Origin: CAMLQK01 sp964654135
Lineage (GTDB): Bacteria > Patescibacteriota > Saccharimonadia > Saccharimonadales > UBA4665
Length of the DNA stretch: 41,080 bases
Assembly (NCBI GenBank): GCA_964654135.1
Contig: CAZZHV010000006.1
Location: forward strand, 1-41,080
Reading direction: 5' to 3'
Positions within the stretch are counted from its first letter, which is position 1. Each line of letters opens with the position of its first letter. The notes beneath the pieces are model-generated. The model did no database searches, was not told the DNA's origin, and saw only the letters and a list, made by a program, of their open reading frames with translations. This document shows positions 19,114 to 27,325 of this stretch, piece after piece. The position numbers and the translations under genes were made by a program.

Positions 19114-19788
19114 TCACGGATAAAGATTTGGCCAGCGACTCGGATCAGTGTCGTCATGAATAACGCCAAAATTTACATGAAGCGATTCTTCTTCGCCACT
19201 CGCTATGGCAGCATGTAGCCAGCCGCGAGGTACAAACAGAGCGTCGCCTGCTTCCAATGTCGCGAACTTAGGAGGTATTATTTGGGCGACCTCTTTTTTA
19301 GGCTCTTGTTTGAGTTCGTAGCCCGAGCTGACAACGGGTGGACCTACAAACCAGGTTTTTTCGCCGCTCACCTGGACCGCTAGCGTAGAACCATAATCAT
19401 AATGCACTGCGAATGCCCGTTCGCCCGGCGGAGTAAGGTGGCTTGCGGCAAAAATGGCTGTGCCGCCGGCTGCTCGGCTAAGCGAATCACATAGATCGTT
19501 TACAGCGCATACTTCACGTTGTAAAGCCGTAACAGTTACCGTCGCCCCCATGGCAATCTGCTCATCAACATCTACGCGAGTCTGAAAGACTTCGTGATCT
19601 ACATATCGTTGGTTGAGATTAATAGAAATTCTCTCAGGATCGTTGAGCAAGCTCTCGAGTTCATCGGTTGGCAACAATGACGTCGGCTCGGGTAGCGCGT
19701 GCGGCAGCACTGCCGGTATGGTACTTAAAAAATCTTCGTCGGTTTCGATAATCTTAGATGCGAGGAAATGTTCCAGAGCCTCTGCCAT
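19114..19788 (-). CDS. JmjC/cupin-like Fe(II)/2-oxoglutarate oxygenase
   Basis: Putative oxygenase of 224 aa resembling the cupin-4/ribosomal-oxygenase group. The metal ligands can be read as H129-x-D131 (in AVHYDYGSTLAVQVSGEKTW, where the ligand triplet is followed by the typical 'L.VQV.G.K.W') and H192 in VPRGWLHAA, followed by SLHVNFGV, as in the RoxA/JmjC fold. Known relatives hydroxylate ribosomal proteins or peptides; the substrate here is unknown. The protein lacks the extra C-terminal winged-helix of ribosomal oxygenases (it ends about 20 residues after the fold). It lies 39 nt downstream of a PhyH-like oxygenase on the same strand, so the two are probably co-transcribed. No clear ribosome site. 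Confidence 0.8.
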   Translation of the reverse strand: MAEALEHFLASKIIETDEDFLSTIPAVLPHALPEPTSLLPTDELESLLNDPERISINLNQRYVDHEVFQTRVDVDEQIAMGATVTVTALQREVCAVNDLCDSLSRAAGGTAIFAASHLTPPGERAFAVHYDYGSTLAVQVSGEKTWFVGPPVVSSGYELKQEPKKEVAQIIPPKFATLEAGDALFVPRGWLHAAIASGEEESLHVNFGVIHDDTDPSRWPNLYP

Positions 19789-19827
19789 TATGTTCGCTTT
19801 CTGCGGCTATACTTTTTAATAAATAAT

Positions 19828-21723
19828 TTAACTACCAATCTCTTCATGTGCAATTTGTTTTTCTACGAGTACAGCTGCAGTAATATAGTTTCTAAGAAGT
19901 TGGCCACCAAGTTCTCGGAGCTCAGGGTCATTATTTCCTTTCATTCGGTTGAGCATATCGCAGGCCCAGAACTGGAACAAAGACAATGTCAGATAGGTCT
20001 GTCTACCGTCTGCTCGAGTATAATTTTCCGCAAGGTCAGCAATAAGCTGCTCTACTGATTCGTATGCTTCGCTTGGAGAAATCCTTTCACCGGAGTCAAG
20101 GTGACCTTCGCGGCGCATTTCAGGCGTTACAGAGGCAACATTTCGAAGAAGGTGATCCGTAATCTCAAGAAACTGCTCTTGGCTCAACAAATCTTCGACA
20201 GCTGGTTGCCTGATTTCGCCCCTCCATTCTTCCAGGCGAGTTTGAAGTACTTCGCTCTTCATTTCACGGTTTGCGTTACGCGCCCATTTTCTGACTGCTT
20301 CATGACCATCAGGGTAAAGAATCATGTAGATGGAAGCATGTTTGTCATAGTGCATCTGAGTACTCAGTAACGCCATGAAATCATCGGAGCAAAGCTTACT
20401 CTCCAGAGGGAAGTAAGCAGTCTCCCGTTTAATATCTTCTACCGTAGGCGCTTCTGTTGCAGATTTGTACCATGCCTTCATGCCATCAAGCGACAAGGCA
20501 CGCTCATCGGCGTAGATAACTTGCTCTGCCTCAAATACTTCATCCACTTTTTGGGCAATTTCCGAACTATACCTCGTTAACATTTCGCTAAATTCCGCAT
20601 CCGGATCGCCATTGTGAATGCCAAAGAGCGATTCCTCGAGCGTTAGGTTTTCGCGGTCACCAGGTTCGTAATTATCTACGTATTCACCAGGGACAATTGC
20701 TGTAGGGTGAAACGCCATAATTAGCCCGCTTCGTGGCTCACCCTCCTCAGTCCTATATCGATGATGCACAAGGTCGCTTGCCACAAATATTGCAGAGAGT
20801 GGCCTTTCGGGATCTGTCATTTCAGAGACAGTGTCTCCGCCACCGCGTACCTGACGCTGCAATGCGAAGATCTGCTTGATGCTTTCGGGTGTACGAAAGA
20901 CCGAATCCGCCTCTGTAAAGTAAGGGCCGTTAGGACCTTCCTGGCTCTGGCGCAAACCCTTATGAGTACCAGGTAAGAATGTGAAATTCTGACCTTTTGG
21001 TCCACTTGGATGGCCTTTTTCCCACGAAAGATTCACCTTTAATTCGCTACCGCTGCGCCGGGCACCATTTTCGTCCACATGCAACATATTATCTTGAGCA
21101 TGCGCGCTAACAGGACCCGCGTCTTTGGCACGTGCGTCTACAATGCGAACGGCTCCACCGACTTGCCGCGAAATAAGCGCTATAGCAAGGGGATGAAAAA
21201 ACGCTCGGTTGAAATTCTGGTTTACGAGAAAGTCGGGATGACTTCGTAAATTAACATAGCTGTGCAGTAGGCTCCCGCTTCCATGTTCTTTTACGAGATC
21301 GTCATATTCCTGAACAAGCCCCGCAAATGCTTTGCGGTCTATCATGTCTCCAATTACCAGAGCACCATCATTTCCAATGGTTTCAGCAAGGTGATTAAAA
21401 CGGCCGAGAAGCTCGTCTGATCTTTCGGCGCCATACTCAGCCGCCCAAGCGTTTGCGATTCCTGTTTGCAAAGCCTCGCGATACGTATCTTTCTCTTCCC
21501 GGCGCTTGAGGCGCTCATACAGCTCCGGATGTCTTACCTCACTGGGCAGCACAAGGTTCGGTTGTATGTCTGTGTTAGGTACTCGATCGGCAAGTAGTGC
21601 ATCTACTTGGTCAGGTGATAGCGGAAGGTCCAGTGTAATACTGTCTGGTGATTCCCTCTCTGCATCCCCGAACAATGCAGGCTCTACAGTTTCCGATACA
21701 CTCATTAGTCGCTCTGAATCCAT
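19828..21723 (-). CDS. PhyH-like Fe(II)/2-oxoglutarate dioxygenase with extra N- and C-terminal regions
   Basis: Protein of 631 aa. The central part (about 110-345) has the phytanoyl-CoA dioxygenase pattern: H215-x-D217 (LHVDENG), then FTFLPGTHK (247-255), a second metal histidine H320 or H321 in FVASDLVHHRY, and R331 in RSGLIMAFHP as the likely 2-oxoglutarate-binding arginine. The N-terminal 110 residues are acidic and helical. The C-terminal 280 residues are helical, have no recognisable family, and include 'CSDDFMALLSTQMHYDKHASIYMILYPDGHEAVRKW'-type segments. PhyH enzymes hydroxylate small molecules or peptides; the size here suggests a substrate-handling C-terminal region. GGGGTG lies 6-7 nt before the ATG. 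It is the first gene of a probable two-oxygenase operon. Confidence 0.75.
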   Translation of the reverse strand: MDSERLMSVSETVEPALFGDAERESPDSITLDLPLSPDQVDALLADRVPNTDIQPNLVLPSEVRHPELYERLKRREEKDTYREALQTGIANAWAAEYGAERSDELLGRFNHLAETIGNDGALVIGDMIDRKAFAGLVQEYDDLVKEHGSGSLLHSYVNLRSHPDFLVNQNFNRAFFHPLAIALISRQVGGAVRIVDARAKDAGPVSAHAQDNMLHVDENGARRSGSELKVNLSWEKGHPSGPKGQNFTFLPGTHKGLRQSQEGPNGPYFTEADSVFRTPESIKQIFALQRQVRGGGDTVSEMTDPERPLSAIFVASDLVHHRYRTEEGEPRSGLIMAFHPTAIVPGEYVDNYEPGDRENLTLEESLFGIHNGDPDAEFSEMLTRYSSEIAQKVDEVFEAEQVIYADERALSLDGMKAWYKSATEAPTVEDIKRETAYFPLESKLCSDDFMALLSTQMHYDKHASIYMILYPDGHEAVRKWARNANREMKSEVLQTRLEEWRGEIRQPAVEDLLSQEQFLEITDHLLRNVASVTPEMRREGHLDSGERISPSEAYESVEQLIADLAENYTRADGRQTYLTLSLFQFWACDMLNRMKGNNDPELRELGGQLLRNYITAAVLVEKQIAHEEIGS

Positions 21724-21855
21724 TCCACACCCCTATCGTCTTACTTACAATTATTGAGCATTCTACTGTTAAGTTAAGACAACAGTATACATAACGTTTA
21801 CGTTTTTGTACTGACAAAAATGAGAATCAGGCTGCTTGGCGACTATATATAAAAA

Positions 21856-22230
21856 TCAGTGTGATAATACTTGGGTAATAATTTTTTCGACGCCGGCCGC
21901 CAAGTCCGAAGGCAAATTCCTCACCGCAAAATATGCCGCCTCTAATATATCGTCGTCGTTACCTAGCTTGTTCAAACGACCTTCTATACTCTCTATTTTG
22001 TAGAAATATCTTTGCCTCACATTACTGTCCTGAGTAGCGATATACAATGACGCTCCCTGCATTATCATGCCTGTTTCTTCTGTAAATTCCCGATGTAGTG
22101 CGTTATCGTGGCTTTCACTTGGTTCAATTCCGCCTCCTGGAAAACCCCAGAGCAATGAATTTGCATCTTTAACAAGGAGTACTTCATTGTGAGCATCGAA
22201 ATAAACACAATACACACTAACGCGTTTCAT
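21856..22230 (-). CDS. NUDIX hydrolase
   Basis: Compact NUDIX protein of 124 aa. The Nudix box is GGGIEPSESHDNALHREFTE followed by ETG (about 32-54), with the catalytic REFTEE core intact. It starts with the strand VSVYCVYFDAHNEVLLVKD and ends with a short helix (AGVEKIITQVL). The fold is minimal, as in housecleaning NTP pyrophosphatases. Substrate unknown. The ATG lies 6 nt after a TATACT -10 box. It is divergent from the nucleotidyltransferase gene (100 bp apart). Confidence 0.9.
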   Translation of the reverse strand: MKRVSVYCVYFDAHNEVLLVKDANSLLWGFPGGGIEPSESHDNALHREFTEETGMIMQGASLYIATQDSNVRQRYFYKIESIEGRLNKLGNDDDILEAAYFAVRNLPSDLAAGVEKIITQVLSH

Positions 22231-22236
22231 AGCTCA

Positions 22237-22242
22237 AGTATA
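22237..22242 (-). promoter_or_regulatory. -10 box 6 nt before NUDIX ATG
   Basis: Minus-strand TATACT, spacer TGAGCT, ATG at 22230. Leaderless configuration. Confidence 0.6.
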
Positions 22243-22331
22243 CGTCGCCCGCCAGCAAACGTCCAAGCCACGCTTGCAAACATAAACACAATAGAATATA
22301 CATACATGGTCAATGTAATAGAAAGGTTCGT

Positions 22332-23066
22332 ATGCGTAAGCTTCACTGCATTTTACCAATGGCCGGACGGGGTTCTCGCTTTGCACGAGTGGGCGTCACG
22401 ACACCCAAACCGCTTATTCCGGTTGACGGACAGCCCATGTTCAAGAAAGCGCTCTTGAGCCTAAAAAGAATCGATGCCGAGCAACGATACACAGTCATCC
22501 TAAGAAAAGAGCATGACCAAAAATATAACCTTAGTTCGCTTATTAAAGCAGAGCTGCCAGATGCGAACGTAGTTATCACCGATGAACCGCCAACAGGAGC
22601 CCTTAGCGACGCCTATCGGGCCCGACCATACATTAAGGATGATGAGGGTATCTTAATTATGGACTGTGATATTGCCTTTAAGAGCGAGGAATTCTCGGCT
22701 GCAATTCGAGCAAACCTTGCCGGATCCCTGGCGACAGACGCTGCCGTAATGGTATTTGAGTCAGATCGTCCTTTGTACACGTATGCACAAATTGATAAAG
22801 ATGGCCAGGTTATTAAAACCGTAGAGAAAAAAGTCATCTCGCCGCATGCCATTGCTGGCGGCCACTACATAAGCAGCCTTGAGGTATTCGATAAAGCAGC
22901 TCAGACTATCCTCGCTCGCCCTTTAGACGAAAGGCGCCCTGAGTACTATGTGTCTTACTTATACAATGAAATACTTGATGCGGGTGGACGAATTACGAGC
23001 TGGCCGGGTGAGTTTACTTCGTTTGGCACTCCACAAGAATTAGCGGAGTATGAAGCCACAAATTAA
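22332..23066 (+). CDS. NTP-transferase family sugar/alcohol nucleotidyltransferase
   Basis: Protein of 244 aa with a Rossmann-like NTP-transferase fold. The signature CILPMAGRGSRFARVGVTTP (6-25) is followed by KPLIPVDGQPM, the conserved nucleotide-binding loop with lysine. A DCD motif (ILIMDCDIAF, about 111-120) is the likely metal site. Length matches single-domain sugar-1-phosphate or polyol-phosphate nucleotidyltransferases of capsule and glycan pathways; it resembles proteins paired with HAD or kinase genes, but none is adjacent. The ATG has GAAAGG about 6 nt upstream. The product sugar cannot be named. Confidence 0.88.
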   Translation: MRKLHCILPMAGRGSRFARVGVTTPKPLIPVDGQPMFKKALLSLKRIDAEQRYTVILRKEHDQKYNLSSLIKAELPDANVVITDEPPTGALSDAYRARPYIKDDEGILIMDCDIAFKSEEFSAAIRANLAGSLATDAAVMVFESDRPLYTYAQIDKDGQVIKTVEKKVISPHAIAGGHYISSLEVFDKAAQTILARPLDERRPEYYVSYLYNEILDAGGRITSWPGEFTSFGTPQELAEYEATN

Positions 23067-23131
23067 CCTTAAACTTTCTCGCTTTTCATCGAATCCATTA
23101 TCAGATATAGGCCAAGAAAAGAGTTCCTAGG

Positions 23132-24427
23132 CTAATGACCAACGGTCCTAGCATCTTGACCCCGATTATACACCTGGGCATTACCGTCAAAACCAGAAAC
23201 CTGAGAAGCTGTTTTGCCGGGGAAGACTTCTACCTTCATATCATTGGTATCTGTCAATTGAATTAAGGCTACACCTTTCACCTGACCACTGTGCATGACG
23301 GTAACGTTCTTCGCAGGAGTCATGCCATTCCAGCCCTGTCCGTTAACACTGTAAGACAAGCTAATCAATTCATACTTCGTAGGTGCGTCCGACACCCCAA
23401 TCGTAGATGGATTCGGTCCATTGTCCTTGACCGCGAACGGCTGAGCGTTGCCCTGGAAATCACCGATGGAGAAGATGACCGAATCGGGATCAACTGCATC
23501 ATATGCGATAGCGAGGTGGCCGCGGTAATAGTCGGGGGTTGGCCGCCCATCGCTGCTGCCAGCGTAACCATTCGTCCCTGTTTTAAACCAGTTTCCGACA
23601 GCCTTGCCACTCTGGTCATAGTCAAACTTTCCGTCGACTGGTTCGGTTGCTCGTACATAGTACGGAATTATATGTTTTTTGACACTTGAGCTGAAATAGT
23701 CAAGTGGTGCGACAGTGTTGATCTTCCAAGCCTCTCCACTATATGCGATAGGGAAGAGCAGCCCTTTGGCAGTCTTGGTCGTGTCCCATACGGCAAAGTC
23801 TAAACTTTCCCCGCCAACATGACCTATAACTTGACCAGCTGTCACGTGAATAGGCTTGCTTAGCTTTCCTTTTGCAGCGCCTGGGTCCTTACTGGTGACA
23901 GATTGATCCAGGCTTGTCATGAGATCGTAATAGCTAAAGAAGGTGCATGAATAACTAATAACTATACGATATTGATTGACTGGATCACTATTGCCATCGC
24001 GATTTTGATCACCCACGTTTTGAGTTCGGTATTGTACGTCAACAATATCTCCATCGGCAGGCGCCAACACGTCATAGGTATCGGCTGCAGCATTCGGATT
24101 CTTCTGGTAGTAGTACTGGTGGTCGATAGGAGTTACATGCCCGCCTTGTACCATATTTCCCATTGGATAAATGACCCCGATGTCGTTAGCGCGCATTGGT
24201 GCTGAGGTAAGTTCTTTGCTGCCCGAACCAGTACACTGATTATTGCTGAGGTATTTACCTTTAGTAACAGAGTCACTGGCCATAGCATCTGAGGATTTTG
24301 AGCCTTTTCCAACAGAGCTATGCTTACTAATTACCTTATACCCCATGAAACCAACAGCCGCCAGTGCAATTAGAACAAATAGTGCTAAGAGGACGTGTGC
24401 AAAGCCTTTTTGGTCAACTTTTTTCAT
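23132..24427 (-). CDS. Membrane-anchored degenerate M23-like envelope protein
   Basis: Protein of 431 aa with a basic N-terminus and one TM anchor (about 8-30, KGFAHVLLALFVLIALAAVGF), then an extracytoplasmic region. Residues about 85-235 resemble an M23/LytM barrel: GGHVTPIDH has the spacing of the first metal motif HxxxD, followed by DVLAPADGDIVDV. The expected HxH motif is absent; the equivalent strand reads ESLDFAVWD. A protease with this change is probably inactive and may bind rather than cut peptidoglycan. The C-terminal 190 residues are a beta-rich domain of unknown type. Two cysteines (C62 and C165 approximately) may pair. The ATG has GGGTGG about 6 nt upstream. Confidence 0.75.
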   Translation of the reverse strand: MKKVDQKGFAHVLLALFVLIALAAVGFMGYKVISKHSSVGKGSKSSDAMASDSVTKGKYLSNNQCTGSGSKELTSAPMRANDIGVIYPMGNMVQGGHVTPIDHQYYYQKNPNAAADTYDVLAPADGDIVDVQYRTQNVGDQNRDGNSDPVNQYRIVISYSCTFFSYYDLMTSLDQSVTSKDPGAAKGKLSKPIHVTAGQVIGHVGGESLDFAVWDTTKTAKGLLFPIAYSGEAWKINTVAPLDYFSSSVKKHIIPYYVRATEPVDGKFDYDQSGKAVGNWFKTGTNGYAGSSDGRPTPDYYRGHLAIAYDAVDPDSVIFSIGDFQGNAQPFAVKDNGPNPSTIGVSDAPTKYELISLSYSVNGQGWNGMTPAKNVTVMHSGQVKGVALIQLTDTNDMKVEVFPGKTASQVSGFDGNAQVYNRGQDARTVGH

Positions 24428-24474
24428 TTTGCCACCCTATATTATTTGATTACATTTTAACATAAGCGAAATGA

Positions 24475-24516
24475 GGCGCCAGGACGGATAATGCGCATTA
24501 ATCTATGCGCAGCGCC
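24475..24516. repeat. Nested inverted repeat upstream of the M23-like gene
   Basis: Outer arms GGCGC/GCGCC enclose inner arms TGCGCAT/ATGCGCA with a 6-nt loop. No U tract. It lies 48 nt upstream of the minus-strand gene start and could be an operator or the end of a leader RNA. Confidence 0.45.
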
Positions 24517-24592
24517 AGGCAACAGACTAACGACCAAACTGTTCGAGTAATTCATTCGAACCCATCGTCAAAGATAGACCAAAGAACATAAG

Positions 24593-24630
24593 AAAGAAAA
24601 GCACCCATCCGAAGATGGGTGCTTTTCTTT
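24593..24630 (-). terminator. Terminator immediately after tRNA-Arg(TCG)
   Basis: Perfect 17-bp stem AAAGAAAAGCACCCATC / GATGGGTGCTTTTCTTT with loop CGAA. Its first base is the last base of the encoded CCA, so the tRNA 3' end is directly joined to the terminator stem. Confidence 0.9.
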
Positions 24631-24706
24631 GGTACACCCGGCTGGATTCGAACCAGCGACCCCTTGGTTCGAAGCCAAGTACTCTAATCCGCTGAGCTAC
24701 GGGTGC
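24630..24706 (-). tRNA. tRNA-Arg (anticodon TCG)
   Basis: 77 nt including encoded CCA. Acceptor GCACCCG / CGGGTGT (first pair G-U), D stem GCTC/GAGT-type, anticodon stem CTTGG / CCAAG around loop CTTCGAA (anticodon TCG at 34-36), T arm GCTGG-TTCGAAT-CCAGC. Discriminator base A. An extended -10 box TGGTATACT (24717-24725) lies 10 nt upstream of the tRNA 5' end, giving a very short leader. Confidence 0.97.
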
Positions 24707-24716
24707 GTATGCGACA

Positions 24717-24725
24717 AGTATACCA
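24717..24725 (-). promoter_or_regulatory. Extended -10 promoter of tRNA-Arg(TCG)
   Basis: TGGTATACT on the minus strand (TG-N-TATACT). The same extended form precedes tRNA-Gly at 39452. Confidence 0.65.
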
Positions 24726-24846
24726 GAGACATTTCCAAATTAACAGATGGTAACTTCGGTGCTAGCGCGCATTGTCTGTGTGCTTCATAATAAATCATTC
24801 CAGATATTGCATCGCTCGTAATTTCGCTGTATAGTAGCGTCAATTT

Positions 24847-25785
24847 ATGAGTATAGCTACAGAGGTCTGGTCTGGGTTTGATCCAGATGAGTTTTATGGA
24901 CCGGAAAATCAACCTCCTCGCGAAGTGCAAAACACTTTTCTTCGCTATGCGCTCATGGAGACTGAGGATATTGATGACCCTGCCCGCTTTCTAAAAGGTC
25001 CCTATGCGCAAAACTTTACGGATATCCTCAAAGACGTTAATGATGGTCTTAGCCAGATAAACCCTAGTTTTACGCCCGAATATTTAATGCCGTTTGGGTA
25101 CAGGTCACCCGCTGTTCAGCTTTTATGCAGTGAACTTAATTCAAATGAGCGCGTTCGACTAGAACGTCTGCAAACAAAGCGTGATGAGCAAATTACAAAC
25201 CTTGCTCAAAACAATATTGGGCCAGCAATTATGAACCAAGTTGTTCCTCGCGGCGTGCTCGACGAGCCAGCATATCGCTATCAAGGCCAAGATTGGAAAG
25301 ACTTCGAAAGTCAGCGAGCATGTGCCAATGCATGTTTTCGTATGGTGTTTCAGGGAATTACAGGTTTTGATGTACGAGAAGATGTCGTCGCGAATAACAT
25401 GCGAAGATCACATGGTCATTCTTTGGTAGCCGATAGCGAATATCGCAAAATCCTTGCTACCGACGTTTTTACAGAAGTAAGTGATAAACACGTCCAGGTA
25501 ATCGACCTCATGGGCGCAGACATTAAGTCGATTGGCACAATTGCCATGCGTATTAAACAGCGTAATAGCGATGCTAAAGTTTTTAGCGTCATAACCTTAG
25601 GCTCAGCGCGCGCGAGTAAGGATGTATGGCATCAATGTGTTTTGCTGGGCGCAACAGCTAAGGGCATAATCTGCAATGATCCAGCCGCAATAGATAAAAT
25701 GCCCGCTCGCATTTTGCCGCACGAAAAGTTTGCCGAACGATGGGCGATAGCACACAATCGTGCCCAAATATTTATTAGCACCTAA
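24847..25785 (+). CDS. C39-like/papain-fold cysteine peptidase-related protein
   Basis: Protein of 312 aa. The N-terminal 150 residues are helical and of no recognised family. The C-terminal half has the papain-fold order of C39-like proteins: Q156 and C159 or C163 in ESQRACANACFRM as oxyanion glutamine and nucleophile, a histidine H262 in DVWHQCVLLGATAKG, and D278 in ICNDPA as third residue. In C39 domains the Cys is followed by two small residues and the His by a hydrophobic strand, as here. The substrate is unknown. No export signal is visible, so it probably acts in the cytosol. TATAGT lies 11 nt before the ATG, giving a leader of only a few nt. Divergent from tRNA-Arg(TCG). Confidence 0.65.
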   Translation: MSIATEVWSGFDPDEFYGPENQPPREVQNTFLRYALMETEDIDDPARFLKGPYAQNFTDILKDVNDGLSQINPSFTPEYLMPFGYRSPAVQLLCSELNSNERVRLERLQTKRDEQITNLAQNNIGPAIMNQVVPRGVLDEPAYRYQGQDWKDFESQRACANACFRMVFQGITGFDVREDVVANNMRRSHGHSLVADSEYRKILATDVFTEVSDKHVQVIDLMGADIKSIGTIAMRIKQRNSDAKVFSVITLGSARASKDVWHQCVLLGATAKGIICNDPAAIDKMPARILPHEKFAERWAIAHNRAQIFIST

Positions 25786-25802
25786 GGATAATTCCTATAT
25801 GC

Positions 25803-25808
25803 TATGCT
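25803..25808 (+). promoter_or_regulatory. -10 box 6 nt before DUF2231 ATG
   Basis: TATGCT, spacer TAAAGC, ATG at 25815. It lies only 18 nt after the preceding stop codon, so DUF2231 has its own leaderless promoter inside the pair. Confidence 0.45.
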
Positions 25809-25814
25809 TAAAGC

Positions 25815-26321
25815 ATGAACGTGCACCCAATCTTTGTGCATTTCCCGATCGCGTTGCTAACACTCTACGCGCTTATCGAGCTCGCTCGTTTTCCCATGCT
25901 GGAACGCATGCAATCTTTACAAAATACAAAGCTCTTTCTCTTATTTATTGGCACCCTCGCAACCATACCAACCCTTATCGCTGGCAAGCTTGCCCAGTGG
26001 TCGCTCGACGTACCATCCAATAGCCATGCTGCCGAAATAATTCGAACGCATTCATATTTTGCCCTAAGCACAGCGACGTTATTTACCATCTTGAGTCTGG
26101 CGTATGCCAGTAAGCTCTATCTTGAGCATCATAGCCAAACAACAAATAGTTTGCTCATAAAACTAGCTACTATTGCCAAAATTCAGCCGCTTGTACTGGC
26201 GCTGGCCTTTATTGGTGTCGTACTGGTGTTCACTACCGGCACGCTTGGCGGCACTATTGTATATGGACCAGATCTTGACCCCATAACTCATTTTGTCAAT
26301 CGAGTTATCTTTGGATCTTAG
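25815..26321 (+). CDS. DUF2231 family membrane protein
   Basis: Integral membrane protein of 168 aa opening with NVHPIFVHFPIALLTLYALIEL, the DUF2231 signature in which 'HP..VHFPIAL' is conserved. Four TM helices (about 7-25, 37-57, 76-98 and 120-142) and a short C-terminal tail (GTIVYGPDLDPITHFVNRVIF). The family function is unknown; some members sit beside heme or copper proteins. Nothing similar is adjacent here. Predicted leaderless from the TATGCT box 6 nt upstream. Confidence 0.88.
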   Translation: MNVHPIFVHFPIALLTLYALIELARFPMLERMQSLQNTKLFLLFIGTLATIPTLIAGKLAQWSLDVPSNSHAAEIIRTHSYFALSTATLFTILSLAYASKLYLEHHSQTTNSLLIKLATIAKIQPLVLALAFIGVVLVFTTGTLGGTIVYGPDLDPITHFVNRVIFGS

Positions 26322-26438
26322 ATGAGCTTGTGAATAAATAGACACGTTCGCTGTGCATTTGCTCACTGCGGTCTATGCGCATACGCGCTACAGTAAGTAT
26401 AGTCCTAAGAGATTGGGACAGAATAAGAAGGGGGATGT

Positions 26439-26618
26439 ATGGTACGAGCACAAAAACTCGAGACATTCGTAAAAACACATGAACGAAAACTGCAAGCAAA
26501 AATAGAAGCAGCAGCGGGCATGCAAAATATCGACCCAGAAACTTACCATGTAACCATACGACGTCCATTCAAATCACATGTCAATCAACATGGCATGGAT
26601 TACATACTTACAGATTAA
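26439..26618 (+). CDS. Small hypothetical protein (59 aa)
   Basis: Short gene of 59 aa with AAGAAGGGGG directly upstream (4 nt before ATG), an intact reading frame and its own terminator 15 nt after the stop. The protein is basic at the N-terminus (about 1-22, VKTHERKLQAKIEAAAG) and has a charged C-terminal part with RRPFKSHVN. Probably a helical cytosolic protein. No family is recognised. A TATAGT box at 26398-26403 could be its -10, leaving a leader of about 30 nt. Confidence 0.7.
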   Translation: MVRAQKLETFVKTHERKLQAKIEAAAGMQNIDPETYHVTIRRPFKSHVNQHGMDYILTD

Positions 26619-26633
26619 TTGCAGTTTGGCCGC

Positions 26634-26662
26634 AAAAAGAGGCGCATCGCGCGCCTCTTTTT
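26634..26662. terminator. Bidirectional terminator
   Basis: Stem AAAAAGAGGCGC / GCGCCTCTTTTT with a 5-nt loop, between the 59-aa gene (+) and the GNAT gene (-). Confidence 0.92.
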
Positions 26663-26664
26663 GT

Positions 26665-27312
26665 TTAGTGCAAGCGACGCCTCAAACGCCGTGATACACC
26701 GTAAACCGATCGCGCTTGCATACGCGTAAGCGTCGTTGGGTCGTTGACCTCACCGAATGGATGATCTTCGGCCGAGCCAGTGGCCGCAAAGCCAAGGCGC
26801 TCCAATGCAGACTGGTGATGTGACAAAACCTCGGGCCAAATATACGTAGAAACTGGCTGCAGTAAACTTATGGTCTTATCACCTAGCAATGCCACGCCTA
26901 ATTTTGTAGCAACCTGCTGGCGGCGATAATTTGGGTCAACAACAACTTCCCGAATCCAAGCGTATCGCTTTACGAGAGTACGATATTTGTGGTCTCTGAT
27001 TTCCTGAGTTTCACCAGAGACATTACTGGCAATATAACCAAAACCCACCAAATCATTATGTTGTTTGGCGACCGCTATTTTGGGATCTCTAAAGTCCTGA
27101 TTGGCATTATATCGTTCACCACGCTCAGTATTTGGGTCAAGATGAGAAGCAATATATCGTGCTCGGTCATCCCAACCCACTAATTCATCAATTTCGGCCT
27201 CGCTTCGCTGGCCGATAAGGTCTACGCGAAAAGCTGTACGAGTTAAGCTCTGCAGGTCGCCCCATTCGTTATCATCAATATCATACGGGCTGTACGTTTT
27301 TACCTCTATCAT
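26665..27312 (-). CDS. GNAT family N-acetyltransferase
   Basis: Protein of 215 aa with one GNAT domain (about 5-175). The acetyl-CoA motif A is IREVVVDPNYRRQQVATKLG, which has the conserved R-R-Q-x-V-A-T turn. The preceding strand is AVAKQHNDLVGFGYI. The last 25 residues are basic (RSVYGVSRRLRRRLH). The acceptor substrate is not predictable. The ATG follows a TATAAT -10 box by 7 nt, so the mRNA should be leaderless. Confidence 0.85.
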   Translation of the reverse strand: MIEVKTYSPYDIDDNEWGDLQSLTRTAFRVDLIGQRSEAEIDELVGWDDRARYIASHLDPNTERGERYNANQDFRDPKIAVAKQHNDLVGFGYIASNVSGETQEIRDHKYRTLVKRYAWIREVVVDPNYRRQQVATKLGVALLGDKTISLLQPVSTYIWPEVLSHHQSALERLGFAATGSAEDHPFGEVNDPTTLTRMQARSVYGVSRRLRRRLH

Positions 27313-27319
27313 ATATGTA

Positions 27320-27325
27320 ATTATA
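27320..27325 (-). promoter_or_regulatory. -10 box 7 nt before GNAT ATG
   Basis: Consensus TATAAT on the minus strand, spacer TACATAT, ATG at 27312. Confidence 0.65.

Noticed and set aside
19114..26321. A RiPP biosynthetic cluster
   Set aside because: Two oxygenases and a C39-like protein are suggestive, but no precursor peptide, cyclodehydratase, radical SAM enzyme or transporter is present and the genes are on different strands 3 kb apart.
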